Origin: Pseudomonadota bacterium
GTDB taxonomy: Bacteria; Desulfobacterota; Desulfovibrionia; Desulfovibrionales; Desulfomicrobiaceae
Reading direction: 5' to 3'
Length of the DNA: 61,578 nucleotides
Assembly (NCBI GenBank): GCA_023393525.1
Contig: JAEWKZ010000125.1
Coordinates: forward strand, 1 to 61,578
Part shown: piece after piece, positions 17,216-25,718 of the stretch
Layout: every line of letters starts with the position of its first letter
Position numbering within the stretch: position 1 is the first letter of the stretch
Program-made: the position numbers and the translations under genes
The notes under the pieces: model-generated
Databases searched by the model: none
Told to the model about the DNA's origin: nothing
Seen by the model: only the letters and a program-made list of their open reading frames with translations

Positions 17216-19417
17216 TCAACTCACCGATACCTTACGACTTGGCTTCGGGACGACAAGGCAAGCATCCTCCAACTGCTTTCTTCGCGTTTGTACCGTAGAT
17301 TTTGAAATCCCAACTTTTTCGGCCAGCGCTCTGACACTGAGCTCTGGGTCCTCCTTCAAAGCGGCAATGATCTTCGAGTCCAGGTTGTCGTGTTTGATTG
17401 GCGCACCATGACCTTCGTCTGGCACAGACGGCACATGATCGGTATCGCAGCCTCCAGAGGCGGGCACAATATCGCATGCATTGCAGGACACCACCTCATC
17501 TTCAGAATCTGAGTCTTCGCCCAGTTCTGCTAAGGTGAACAACCTCGCAACCCCCTCGTCCTCGTCAACCTCCAAGCTGTATTCAATCGGCCGAATATCC
17601 TGACTGCCAAGGTTCCGATACTTCTCGACAGACAATCGGAACAATTCAAAATTCTTGATCTTTTCAACTTTTAAAACAAGCTCAAGGCCCAGCTCTTTAC
17701 CTATGGTCCCATAAGAATCACGCTTATTCTTACCGGTGTGGTCAACGACAATCGTCGTTTTACCTTGCATACTATTTGCTCGCATGAACTCGTTAAAACC
17801 CTGCGCCCCTTCGATCTGAGTCCCCATGGCACGTGGAAATAGGCAAAACATGCTGTCAGCGATGATCACGTCGGCCCACGCGATATCCTCCTTGAAACGT
17901 TCCCTGTCTTCAGGAGTTTCGAGTTGAATATCTTTTCCTTGAATCCTTGCGGCAATAATCTTGAGATTTTCCTGCAATTGTTCCGGGGTTCCCATTGCCT
18001 TGAAGATCATGGAATAGCGATTCTGTAACTCTCTAGCCCCCATCTCACCATCAATAACAAGAACACGTAGCGGTCGGGGAGCAACGAGCCGTCCACCAAA
18101 TAATGACATTCCTGAGGCACAAGCGACTGCGACAAAACAAATCAGCCATGTTTTTCCCGACCCTCTGTGGGCATACACCAACACCTTGTCGCCCTTCATG
18201 ATCATCGGACCGAGAACGAATTCCGCTTCGGAAACTGGCAAAGCTAGTAATTCCCGTCCACTGATCGCCGCTGCAATAAAATCAGGGTCAAAATTCAAGC
18301 CATAACGCTCCTTCGCGTCTTTAACAAACTCAGCTCGATCCGCGATTTCGCCTTTCTGAACCATCGAGTCCGTAATATCCTTATCTAAGGCTAATCTCAT
18401 AGCCCTAGAGCACTCTTTGTCCGCTTCCAACCTTGCCCAAGGCATCAAGAAGCCAATCGGACCGACACCAACTCGCTTCATGGCGCAATATATCTTATCA
18501 GCCACCCTGAACCCTTGTCTGCTCGGGGCCACGATTATACCCACCCATCGCCCTTCTAACGCTCCCCAATCTGTTCCACTAATCGCTATCGGCATACCAC
18601 CAGACCACGTTGTCAGGCATACACGTTTCGATAACCATGCGTGATTCTCACGGAGATATTCCACCTGAGCCTCATTTTCACAAAGCAAGACGGAACGAAA
18701 ACTGTCGTGCAACAAGTCCCGCCGATATAGTGGGAACGGTTTCGCCGGATGAAGCCAATCAAAAATTTGATCCGAATTGGGTGTTTCCCAGAGAGTGAGC
18801 GGCAAGTTGACGACTTCTCCTTCTGGAGACTCGTAGTCACAAACATAATGATGCAGGCTACCGTCTAAGTTTGTATACGGATGCATATGCTTAAGCTTGA
18901 ATCCATGCGCATCTAACGGATTCACTTCGCATCGAAATTTTCCCCAATACGAATTATCAAATACCTTCACCATGGAACAACCAGGCTTGTAGCTCAACAG
19001 AAAGCGTTCATCACAGGAACGGCTTATGCCGCCCTGTCTTGCCAATTCATCAAAAGTTATACTTATTGGGATACCAAGGTGGTCAACGGCATGGTGCTCA
19101 ATGAATGTAGTCTGTGCACGTCGCACAAATTGCATGCTTGCCTGACCAAGTCTATCGCTTTGCAATTTACTTATCCAGTGGCCACAGTAGTCATGGTCTA
19201 AAAAAAATCTGAACTTCATAGTGTCGAACACATTTCCATCGAAATCCCCATCTGGATAGATCGCCCTTAGTAAAGGCAGAAAATTATTTCTGATCTGCAT
19301 TTTTCTGTTGACAAGGTCTCTACAGAGCTCATCCTCATGTGATTCACATTTTCCATACTCCCAAAAAATGGTTGTCCTAAAAATTGTCCAAGAATTATTA
19401 TAAAGATCTCCAAACAT
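17216..19417 (-). CDS. RepA-like AAA ATPase with degenerate N-terminal domain and C-terminal HTH
   Basis: The central part of this 733-residue protein is a RepA/RecA-like hexameric ATPase (AAA_25 type): VYAHRGSGKTWLICF (Walker A), LRVLVIDGEM (Walker B) and IIADSMFCLFP and TTIVVDHTGK further on. The N-terminal 370 residues contain SVLLCENEAQVEYLREN and RWVGIIVAP, vaguely like a TOPRIM region but without a clear acidic motif. The last 60 residues form a winged helix (SVRALAEKVGISKSTVQTRR). With the primase-helicase it makes a plausible replication pair. It is downstream of a small HTH gene. Confidence 0.7.
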   Translation of the reverse strand: MFGDLYNNSWTIFRTTIFWEYGKCESHEDELCRDLVNRKMQIRNNFLPLLRAIYPDGDFDGNVFDTMKFRFFLDHDYCGHWISKLQSDRLGQASMQFVRRAQTTFIEHHAVDHLGIPISITFDELARQGGISRSCDERFLLSYKPGCSMVKVFDNSYWGKFRCEVNPLDAHGFKLKHMHPYTNLDGSLHHYVCDYESPEGEVVNLPLTLWETPNSDQIFDWLHPAKPFPLYRRDLLHDSFRSVLLCENEAQVEYLRENHAWLSKRVCLTTWSGGMPIAISGTDWGALEGRWVGIIVAPSRQGFRVADKIYCAMKRVGVGPIGFLMPWARLEADKECSRAMRLALDKDITDSMVQKGEIADRAEFVKDAKERYGLNFDPDFIAAAISGRELLALPVSEAEFVLGPMIMKGDKVLVYAHRGSGKTWLICFVAVACASGMSLFGGRLVAPRPLRVLVIDGEMGARELQNRYSMIFKAMGTPEQLQENLKIIAARIQGKDIQLETPEDRERFKEDIAWADVIIADSMFCLFPRAMGTQIEGAQGFNEFMRANSMQGKTTIVVDHTGKNKRDSYGTIGKELGLELVLKVEKIKNFELFRLSVEKYRNLGSQDIRPIEYSLEVDEDEGVARLFTLAELGEDSDSEDEVVSCNACDIVPASGGCDTDHVPSVPDEGHGAPIKHDNLDSKIIAALKEDPELSVRALAEKVGISKSTVQTRRKQLEDACLVVPKPSRKVSVS

Positions 19418-19435
19418 ATCTTCACCTCGTCCATG

Positions 19436-19654
19436 TTAATTACAATGTTTGATTTTGCGTGAATCCATATAAGAATTTATATCAGCTTGTGAGTACCTGA
19501 CACACTTCCCATATTTAACGTAAGGCAGCCCTATTCCACGGTGACGATGTGACCTGAGCGTATAAACGCTGATCCCAAGGACCATCGCAACTTCTTTTTC
19601 ATTTAGCCAGTTGGGACCAGATTCGAGCAGTGAAACGCTTCTGTCGTTATTCAC
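19436..19654 (-). CDS. Excisionase-like helix-turn-helix protein
   Basis: The product is 72 residues from a GTG at 19654, which follows AGGAGG at six bases spacing. The longer open frame upstream lacks any start signal and resembles non-coding translation. LNEKEVAMVLGISVYTLRSH and VRYSQADINSYMDSRK match the HTH_17/excisionase family, which directs element excision or represses transcription. Its stop lies 18 bases before the RepA-like start, so the two are probably cotranscribed. Confidence 0.75.
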   Translation of the reverse strand: MNNDRSVSLLESGPNWLNEKEVAMVLGISVYTLRSHRHRGIGLPYVKYGKCVRYSQADINSYMDSRKIKHCN

Positions 19655-20276
19655 ACACCTAACCTCCTTTTCCTGTCGAGTTTGTGTTCGTCGCGGAAAA
19701 ATTGCCGCAACCAACCAGTGCCCAACCGCTGCCATATATTCACGGAGAACAAGCTTTTTGATTTGAGGCCACAGCCTCTCAAACGTTAAATAAATGAAAT
19801 AATAGCGAATTAACACGGAAAGCACGAAATACTTAGTTCCTGTCCAACCACCACCATCTTGCACGGTGGAGACTGATCGGGAATAAGGCATAAGGAATGC
19901 AGAGAAGGGCACGCTATTTTTTAAACACTTGGGCGTGAGGAGGCCTGGAGGAAGGAATTTATTTCTGCGCTACGAAATGAATGCCTTCATGTCTTCAGCG
20001 GATTGCAATGTGGGGGAAGCGATCAAAAAAGAATATCAGAAGACCTAAGAATTGATCTCGTTGGCTTTGGCGGTTTAGAGCGTGATCTGGATTCCGTACA
20101 CATGGGTACGATAGTGAAGAGTCTGCATCTTCAGCCCAGATCAGATCTACGGGGAGGATCGCATTCTCAGCAAATTTTTTGTTGGTGCAAAGTGGCCGGA
20201 GAGGGTGTCGAGTTCCCCAATCTGAAAAATAAAAGACAAAGATTAATTTCGAAATAACTAAATTTGAATATTGAGA
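19655..20276. other. Intergenic stretch without a supported gene
   Basis: These 622 bases include an 84-codon open frame on the plus strand (20003-20257) and open frames on the other strand. None has a clear ribosome site or recognisable product. It may contain promoters for both the excisionase-like gene and older debris. Confidence 0.35.
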
Positions 20277-21269
20277 TCATCTATACAAGACGCGGTCGAA
20301 TTTATTCTTAGAGAACGATAAATTATTTACACTACCGCTAGCAGAAGTCGGAACAATTTTTTTATTTTTGATTGATAATGCTGCAAAACGGAAACAGTCT
20401 GCAAAAAATCTTCTACAACTTTCTTTCTCATTACAATTTCTACATTCATTTTTACAAATATTATATTTCAAACGTTTTTTATTTTTTTTCAAAATAAGAT
20501 TATTTTCATGTAAATAAATCATGACATCATCAATTGTCCAACTATTTAACTTTATTTTATCCCAAGAAAATAAACCAATAGCTCGCGAATATAGCAAATT
20601 TGGACTGGATCTATAATTCTTCGAAATGTCAGTTTTTGAAAATTTAACCAATAAATCTTTCTCAGATTGAGAAATAGAATATCCAAAGCTATCTCTCAAC
20701 ACAATCATAGGCACAGAAATATCAGTTAATAATTTATCAATATCTAACACCTCACTACCAATATCTACAGTGAAAACAAGAACTCGCTTTTCTTGATCAT
20801 AAAAAGTGCTAAACCCCCTAATTTTCTCTGAAGCCTGCTTATCAAAAAATATAGTCTCTTTAAAAGAAAAATTATCGTCAACAATTTTATTTAATACATC
20901 AAGCATATCAAACGGAAATAATATATCTGAAATTGATAATCCATATTTTAAAGAAATATTATGAGCAGTGACAGCCCATGATTTTAATTTTTTATTATCA
21001 AAAATTGATTTTAATTCGTAAAAATCATTAGTAGTACATTTATTTAGCTTATCATCATATTGAATTAAAAACTGCCTAACATAATTTTGTATTTCACACA
21101 ATTCCATATTTTGACTAATAATAGGAAATTTCCAATTTTCTATCACCCATCTTCGATCATTTTCATCAGCATATTCTTCAAAATACCTTTTTATATATTC
21201 ACTATAAAGAAAATTTTCTTCACTTACACGGTTGTCTACGGATAGCTGATACTCTTGGCTTAAAGACAC
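20277..21269 (-). CDS. AT-rich cargo protein of unknown function
   Basis: I do not recognise this 330-residue protein. It is rich in Lys, Asn and Ile, far more AT-rich than its surroundings, and encoded next to the tRNA-Pro junction, all signs of horizontal origin. Residues about 150-200 (ETIFFDKQASEKIRG, RVLVFTVDIGSEV) resemble an alpha/beta fold. The C-terminal part has a tight cysteine group, CKNECRNCNEKESC, that could bind a metal. There is no signal peptide or membrane segment. Late position in a mobile element often means a defence or accessory gene, but nothing in the sequence proves it. Confidence 0.6.
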   Translation of the reverse strand: MSLSQEYQLSVDNRVSEENFLYSEYIKRYFEEYADENDRRWVIENWKFPIISQNMELCEIQNYVRQFLIQYDDKLNKCTTNDFYELKSIFDNKKLKSWAVTAHNISLKYGLSISDILFPFDMLDVLNKIVDDNFSFKETIFFDKQASEKIRGFSTFYDQEKRVLVFTVDIGSEVLDIDKLLTDISVPMIVLRDSFGYSISQSEKDLLVKFSKTDISKNYRSSPNLLYSRAIGLFSWDKIKLNSWTIDDVMIYLHENNLILKKNKKRLKYNICKNECRNCNEKESCRRFFADCFRFAALSIKNKKIVPTSASGSVNNLSFSKNKFDRVLYR

Positions 21270-21463
21270 AACGCACCCCCCAAAACATTCAATATTTTGA
21301 AATAATAATCATTATAATGAATGGACAATAAAATGCGCATTAAAAAATGTATGGAATAACAAAATAGCAAAATATTTATCACTTTGCTAGATTCACCATA
21401 CCCCTAGCAGCCAAAACAAACTCCTGTGTTGGGCATAGTGTTGGGCAAAAGAAAACGGCAAGA

Positions 21464-21495
21464 AAAAAGGACTTAGATTTTACATCTAAGTCCTT
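21464..21495 (-). terminator. Terminator after tRNA-Pro
   Basis: A perfect 12-bp stem (21467-21478 with 21484-21495) and five-base loop is followed on the minus strand by a T run. It lies nine bases past the tRNA 3' end. Confidence 0.85.
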
Positions 21496-21503
21496 GCTTT
21501 TCC

Positions 21504-21580
21504 TGGTCGGGGCGAGAGGATTCGAACCTCCGGCCCTCGGTTCCCAAAACCGATGCGCTACCAAACTGCGCTACGCCCCG
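21504..21580 (-). tRNA. tRNA-Pro (anticodon TGG)
   Basis: The minus strand folds into a full cloverleaf. CGGGGCG (acceptor) pairs with CGCCCCG, followed by A and an encoded CCA at 21504-21506. The anticodon loop reads TTTTGGGAA, anticodon TGG. The T loop is GGTTCGAATCC. The accessory region lies on its 3' side and ordinary chromosomal genes on the other, so its 3' end is a likely attachment site for the element. The other copy of the site is not in the window. Confidence 0.95.
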
Positions 21581-21675
21581 AAGAGGGCAGGATGTACACA
21601 GGCGCGCTTCAGACTGTCAACAGCTTTCTCTTGGAGGCTCTGGACAGCCTTGCGGCCAGGCCGTAGAAACCCTCC

Positions 21676-22458
21676 ATGCGACCGGTTATTGTTTTGCTCA
21701 CCGATTTCGGCAATCTCGACCCGTACGTAGGACAGATGAAAGGCGTCCTTTTGCGCGAGGCCGCCGATGCGCGCATCGTTGATCTGTGCCATGAAGTCCT
21801 GGCGCACAACGTCGTTCAGGCGAGCTTCTTGTTGCAGGCCAGCCACGTCCATTTTCCGCCCCGCAGCATCTTTGTGAGCGTTGTCGATCCAGGCGTCGGC
21901 ACAAGCCGCCGCATTCTGATCGCGCAGCTCGATGGCCAGCTTTTCCTGGCGCCGGACAACGGGCTGCTGTCGTTTCTGGTCGACAAATCCGCCTCGTGGT
22001 GGAAGGCCGATCCCGAATTCGAAACCGCGAGTTCCACGTTCCACGGCCGGGACATATTCGCCCCTCTGGCGGCGCGCCTGGCCATGGGCGCGACGCCGCA
22101 CTCCATGGCTTCGCGCGCGGAGGCGAGCGGGATCGTTCGCCACGACATCGCCTGGACCGAAAGCGGCGGGAGGATTCTCGACTGCGCGGTTCTGCATGTG
22201 GATCGATTCGGAAACTGCCTGCTGAACCTGCGGGCTCATGATTTTCCCTGCCTGCGCAGAATCTGGATGCTGGGCGACGGCAGGACGGTCACGGAGTCCT
22301 CGACATACGCGGACCTCGCGCCGGGTCAGATCGGCCTTCTGACCGGCAGCCAGGGGGTCATGGAACTGGCCCTGAACCAGGGCGACTGCGCCCGTCTGCT
22401 CGACCTCAAACCCGGGCAGGCCATCCGCCTCATCCAAAAGGACACCCCGCTTCCGTGA
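21676..22458 (+). CDS. SAM hydroxide adenosyltransferase (DUF62 family)
   Basis: This 260-residue protein belongs to the SAM hydrolase/halogenase superfamily, which attacks S-adenosylmethionine with hydroxide, chloride or fluoride. VLLTDFGNLDPYVGQMKG opens the domain, VSVVDPGVGTSRR and APDNGLLSFL follow, and the C-terminal barrel starts near residue 160. The members without halogenase features hydrolyse SAM to adenosine and methionine. It is the first gene right of the tRNA and its stop overlaps the cobS GTG start by four bases, so the two are translationally coupled. Confidence 0.85.
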   Translation: MRPVIVLLTDFGNLDPYVGQMKGVLLREAADARIVDLCHEVLAHNVVQASFLLQASHVHFPPRSIFVSVVDPGVGTSRRILIAQLDGQLFLAPDNGLLSFLVDKSASWWKADPEFETASSTFHGRDIFAPLAARLAMGATPHSMASRAEASGIVRHDIAWTESGGRILDCAVLHVDRFGNCLLNLRAHDFPCLRRIWMLGDGRTVTESSTYADLAPGQIGLLTGSQGVMELALNQGDCARLLDLKPGQAIRLIQKDTPLP

Positions 22459-23180
22459 ATCCCCTGCACGATTTCCTTGTCGCCCTGACTTTCCTGACCC
22501 GTCTGGGCCGGGCCCGCATCACCACCAGCGAGGCCATCAGCAGCTCCATGCCCATGTATCCCATGGTCGGAGTCCTGATCGGGCTGATCCTGGCCCTTGT
22601 CTCCGTCCTCCCCCTTTCTCCCTGGATTCTGGCCTGGGCCCTGACCGGACTCAACCTGTATCTGACCCGCGGGCTGCACTGGGACGGCTGGGCGGATCTG
22701 TGGGACGGCTGGGGCAGCGGCGCCACGGGCGAACGGTTCTGGGCCATAGTCAAGGACAGCCGCATCGGGGCCTTTGGAACCATGGGGCTCGTTCTCGGCC
22801 TGGGGACGCAGACCGCGCTCCTGGAAGCGGCCGTCTCGCAGAATGCGTGGGGGGCAGTGCTCTTCGCCCCTGTTTTCGGCCGCTTCTGCTGTCTGGTCCT
22901 GGCGCGACTGAGCGCAAGCCTGACTCGGTCCGGCCTGGGCGCAAACGCCATGCGGGGCGCGACCCGGCACGCCCTGATCCTGGGCGGATGCACCACCCTG
23001 GTTCCGGCGCTGACCCTATCGCCGCCGCACCTGGTCGCGAGCCTCCTGCTGGCCGCTGCCCCCCTGGCCGCGTTGCTGACGCTTGGCCGAAGGCACGGTG
23101 GCGTGAATGGCGATTTTCTGGGAACCGCCATCATCGCCGGAGAAATCTGCGCCCTCTTGCCCCTGGCCCTGCACGCCTGA
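22455..23180 (+). CDS. cobS: Adenosylcobinamide-GDP ribazoletransferase
   Basis: CobS joins adenosylcobinamide-GDP and alpha-ribazole, the last step of cobalamin synthesis, at the inner membrane. The 241-residue product has the family's early FLVALTFLTRLG, the acidic metal-binding GLHWDGWADLWDGWGSG (about 75-91) and several hydrophobic helices. FLGTAIIAGEICALL closes the protein. The GTG start at 22455 overlaps the upstream stop. Corrinoids are heavily used by sulfate reducers. No other cob genes are in the window. Confidence 0.9.
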   Translation: MNPLHDFLVALTFLTRLGRARITTSEAISSSMPMYPMVGVLIGLILALVSVLPLSPWILAWALTGLNLYLTRGLHWDGWADLWDGWGSGATGERFWAIVKDSRIGAFGTMGLVLGLGTQTALLEAAVSQNAWGAVLFAPVFGRFCCLVLARLSASLTRSGLGANAMRGATRHALILGGCTTLVPALTLSPPHLVASLLLAAAPLAALLTLGRRHGGVNGDFLGTAIIAGEICALLPLALHA

Positions 23181-23375
23181 CCCCCCTTTTTACTGAACGG
23201 ATGTTCAACGTCCTCGCGAGCAGCCGCGGCGGCCTGTCGAGCCGGCAGTCCCGGCGGCCTTCATTGACCACAGGCATGTTTTGCGTTAGCAGCGCCACAA
23301 ACGCCCTCATTAAGTGGCCACTCAAAGTCTCGCAGATTTCGGGCCACGCAGGCGCAATCCATACAGGAGAACACA

Positions 23376-24467
23376 ATGGACTTCCCACAACTCAAGATCG
23401 GCGATCTTGTTGCGAAAATCCCCATCATCCAGGGCGGCATGGGTGTCGGCATCTCTCTCTCGGGGCTGGCTTCGGCCGTGGCCAACGAAGGCGGCATCGG
23501 CGTCATCGCCGGCGCCATGATCGGCATGGGCGAGCCGGACATCGGCTCCAACTACCGCGAGGCGAACATGCGGGCGCTGGCCAACGAACTGCGCAAGGCG
23601 CGCGAAAAGACCAGCGGCATCCTGGGCGTGAACATCATGGTCGCGCTGACCAACTTCAGCGATTTGGTCAAAACGTCCATCAAGGAAGGCGCGGACGTCA
23701 TCTTCGCCGGAGCGGGCCTGCCCCTGGACCTGCCCTCCTACGTCAAGGACGGGGCCAAGACCAAACTCGTGCCCATCATCTCCTCGGCCCGGGCCGCCAG
23801 CATCATCTGCAAGAAATGGCTGTCCAAGTTCGACTACCTGCCCGACGCCTTCGTGGTCGAAGGCCCCAAGGCCGGCGGGCACCTCGGCTTCAAGCCCGAG
23901 CAGATCGACGATCCCGAATTCTCCCTCGAAAAGACAGTTCCCGAGGTCGTGGAGGCCGTGCGTGAATACGAGGCCAAAGCAGGACGTCCGATTCCGATCA
24001 TCGCCGCAGGCGGAGTCTGGGACGGCGCGGACATCTACAAATACCTCAAGATGGGCGCGGCGGGAGTGCAGATGGGCACGCGGTTCGTGGCCACCCACGA
24101 GTGCGACGCGGACATCAAGTTCAAGGAGTCCTACGTCAACGCCAAGGAAGAGGACATCCAGATCATCAAAAGCCCCGTGGGTCTGCCGGGCCGGGCCGTC
24201 GATGGTCCGTTCCTCCAGGACGTGAAGGCGGGCCTGAAGAAGCCCTTCAAATGCCCGTTCCATTGCATCAGTTCCTGCGATTTCACCAAGAGCCCGTACT
24301 GCATCGCCCTTGCCCTGGTGAACGCCAAGAAAGGGCTCTTGAAGCACGGTTTCGCCTTTGCCGGAGCCAACGCCTACCGGGTCAACGCCATCGTCTCCGT
24401 CAAGGAACTGATCGAATCCCTGCGTCAGGGATACATTCAGGCGGCCACGGCGGCTGGCGCGGCCTAG
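23376..24467 (+). CDS. Nitronate monooxygenase-like FMN enzyme
   Basis: This 363-residue TIM-barrel protein opens with IPIIQGGMGVGIS, a phosphate/FMN site, and has GPKAGGHLGF and IIAAGGVWDGADIYKYL plus GAAGVQMGTRFVATHEC, the hallmarks of the nitronate monooxygenase family. The C-terminus holds a cysteine cluster (CPFHCISSC, later YC) common in anaerobe members. Those enzymes oxidise nitronates or act as oxidoreductases of unknown substrate, sometimes annotated as enoyl-ACP reductase FabK-like. The start follows AGGAGA. Confidence 0.85.
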   Translation: MDFPQLKIGDLVAKIPIIQGGMGVGISLSGLASAVANEGGIGVIAGAMIGMGEPDIGSNYREANMRALANELRKAREKTSGILGVNIMVALTNFSDLVKTSIKEGADVIFAGAGLPLDLPSYVKDGAKTKLVPIISSARAASIICKKWLSKFDYLPDAFVVEGPKAGGHLGFKPEQIDDPEFSLEKTVPEVVEAVREYEAKAGRPIPIIAAGGVWDGADIYKYLKMGAAGVQMGTRFVATHECDADIKFKESYVNAKEEDIQIIKSPVGLPGRAVDGPFLQDVKAGLKKPFKCPFHCISSCDFTKSPYCIALALVNAKKGLLKHGFAFAGANAYRVNAIVSVKELIESLRQGYIQAATAAGAA

Positions 24468-24490
24468 CTGATTGAAAAATTCAAAATTGC

Positions 24491-24609
24491 AGGCCGTTCG
24501 AAAATGGTGAGATGCAAGAATGCGGAAAAAGCCAGGACGCGCAGTCATGCGCAGATAAGCGGTATGGCTTTTTTCGCTGGCGCAGCAGATCGCCATCTTG
24601 GGGCGGCCT
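24491..24609. repeat. Long imperfect inverted repeat between two genes
   Basis: Arms of about 44 bases (24491-24533 and 24566-24609) are imperfect reverse complements: both outer ends begin AGGCCG and both inner ends carry the AAAAAGCC/GGCTTTTT core. It could fold into a long hairpin, and resembles a REP or MITE-like intergenic element. Confidence 0.5.
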
Positions 24610-24639
24610 GCTAGGCGTTTCGTCGCCGCAATCTTGCAC

Positions 24640-24667
24640 GCCCGGCCCCATGGCCGGGCTTTTTTTT
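24640..24667 (+). terminator. Strong Rho-independent terminator
   Basis: GCCCGGCC, a four-base loop, its perfect complement and eight T residues form a textbook terminator. It ends the nitronate monooxygenase transcript just upstream of fliJ. Confidence 0.9.
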
Positions 24668-24693
24668 CGCACGCTTCTTGCTTTGGCACTGCC

Positions 24694-25137
24694 ATGACGC
24701 GCCCCTTTCATTTCAAACTGGAAAAAATCCTGGAATACCGCAGGCAGCTCGAAGATCAGGCCAAACTGGCGCTGAGCCTTACCAGACAACAGATCGCGGA
24801 GCAGAACACGCGTCTGGAGGCTCTGAGCGAGGATCTCCAGGCCTGCCTGCTCGCGCTCGGCACGCTCAAACAAATGACCCAGGCGGAGCTGTGGCTGTGG
24901 TCGGGATGGCGCGAGCGTCTGGAACTTGACAAAAAACACGCGCAGGCAAAACTTGACGAGCTCAAGCAACTGGCGGAAACCCGTCGACTCGAACTGGTGG
25001 CGAAAGCCAAGGACCGCAAACTCCTGGAAAAACTCCGGGCCAAACAGGCAGAAAAACATGTTCAGGACGAACAGCGAAAAGAACAAAAAGAATTCGACGA
25101 AACAGGCACCCTCCGCCACGGGCGCGCGATTCACTAG
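24694..25137 (+). CDS. fliJ: Flagellar export protein FliJ
   Basis: FliJ is the coiled-coil stalk of the flagellar export ATPase. The 147-residue product is almost wholly helical and charged, with the characteristic start FHFKLEKILEYRRQLEDQAK and later LELDKKHAQAKLDEL. The ATG at 24694 begins the family match. An upstream in-frame start would include the terminator. It overlaps the MotE-like gene by 80 bases. Other flagellar export genes are not in the window, so this pair is detached from the main cluster. Confidence 0.75.
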   Translation: MTRPFHFKLEKILEYRRQLEDQAKLALSLTRQQIAEQNTRLEALSEDLQACLLALGTLKQMTQAELWLWSGWRERLELDKKHAQAKLDELKQLAETRRLELVAKAKDRKLLEKLRAKQAEKHVQDEQRKEQKEFDETGTLRHGRAIH

Positions 25138-25717
25138 GCTGGTCCAGGCCATCGTCGCCCTCGCGGCGGTCAAGCTGGCCGCCATATGCCTGCTCTGGAT
25201 CCCGCCCACCGCGCCGGAAAGCCCCTTGCTGCAGCCAGTGGTCATCCGCCCGGCGGTCGCCGCGAGTCTGGCGCTGGCCCAGGAACCGGCGGCGCCCGCA
25301 GAACAGGCGCAAGGCAACTCCTCCGATTCCGAAGCCCAGGCGAACCAGCCTCAGGACATCAACGCCCGCGAACAGGCGCTGGCCAAGAAAGAAGCGGAAC
25401 TGCGCGTGCTGGAAGCCCAGGTCGATGAAAAGCTGACCACGTTGCGGGAGCTTGAGGTCAGGATGCAAAACCTCATCGATTCCGCCGGCAGCATCCAGGA
25501 CGAGAAAATGGCGCACCTCATCGATGTCTATTCGAACATGAAGCCCAAGCAGGCCGCATTGGTCCTGCAGACCCTGGAAGAGCCCATCGCCGTCAGAATC
25601 CTGGCGGGGATGAGCGGACGCAAGGCCGGAGAGATCCTGTCATCGGTGCGGGCCGACCGCGCGGCCGCGCTCTCCGCCGCCCTGACCCGGCTGCAGACCG
25701 GCGAAAGCGGGAACTAG
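25058..25717 (+). CDS. MotE-like flagellar chaperone (MgtE-N-type domain)
   Basis: This 219-residue protein has one N-terminal membrane segment (VQAIVALAAVKLAAICLLW), a Pro/Ala/Gln-rich periplasmic linker, a coiled coil (EQALAKKEAELRVLEAQVD) and a C-terminal MgtE-N-like helical domain (SNMKPKQAALVLQTLEEPIA, VRILAGMSGRKAGEIL). That is the layout of MotE, the chaperone for the flagellar stator protein MotC, and of related proteins beside fliJ. The ATG at 25058 lies inside the fliJ end. Confidence 0.7.
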   Translation: MFRTNSEKNKKNSTKQAPSATGARFTRLVQAIVALAAVKLAAICLLWIPPTAPESPLLQPVVIRPAVAASLALAQEPAAPAEQAQGNSSDSEAQANQPQDINAREQALAKKEAELRVLEAQVDEKLTTLRELEVRMQNLIDSAGSIQDEKMAHLIDVYSNMKPKQAALVLQTLEEPIAVRILAGMSGRKAGEILSSVRADRAAALSAALTRLQTGESGN

Positions 25718-25718
25718 C

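Noticed and set aside
20003..20257. 84-codon open frame on the plus strand
   Set aside because: There is no ribosome site and no recognisable domain, and the opposite strand is also open over part of it, so coding is not supported.
21379..21564. 61-codon minus-strand frame through the tRNA
   Set aside because: It mostly translates the tRNA and terminator and does not resemble an integrase.
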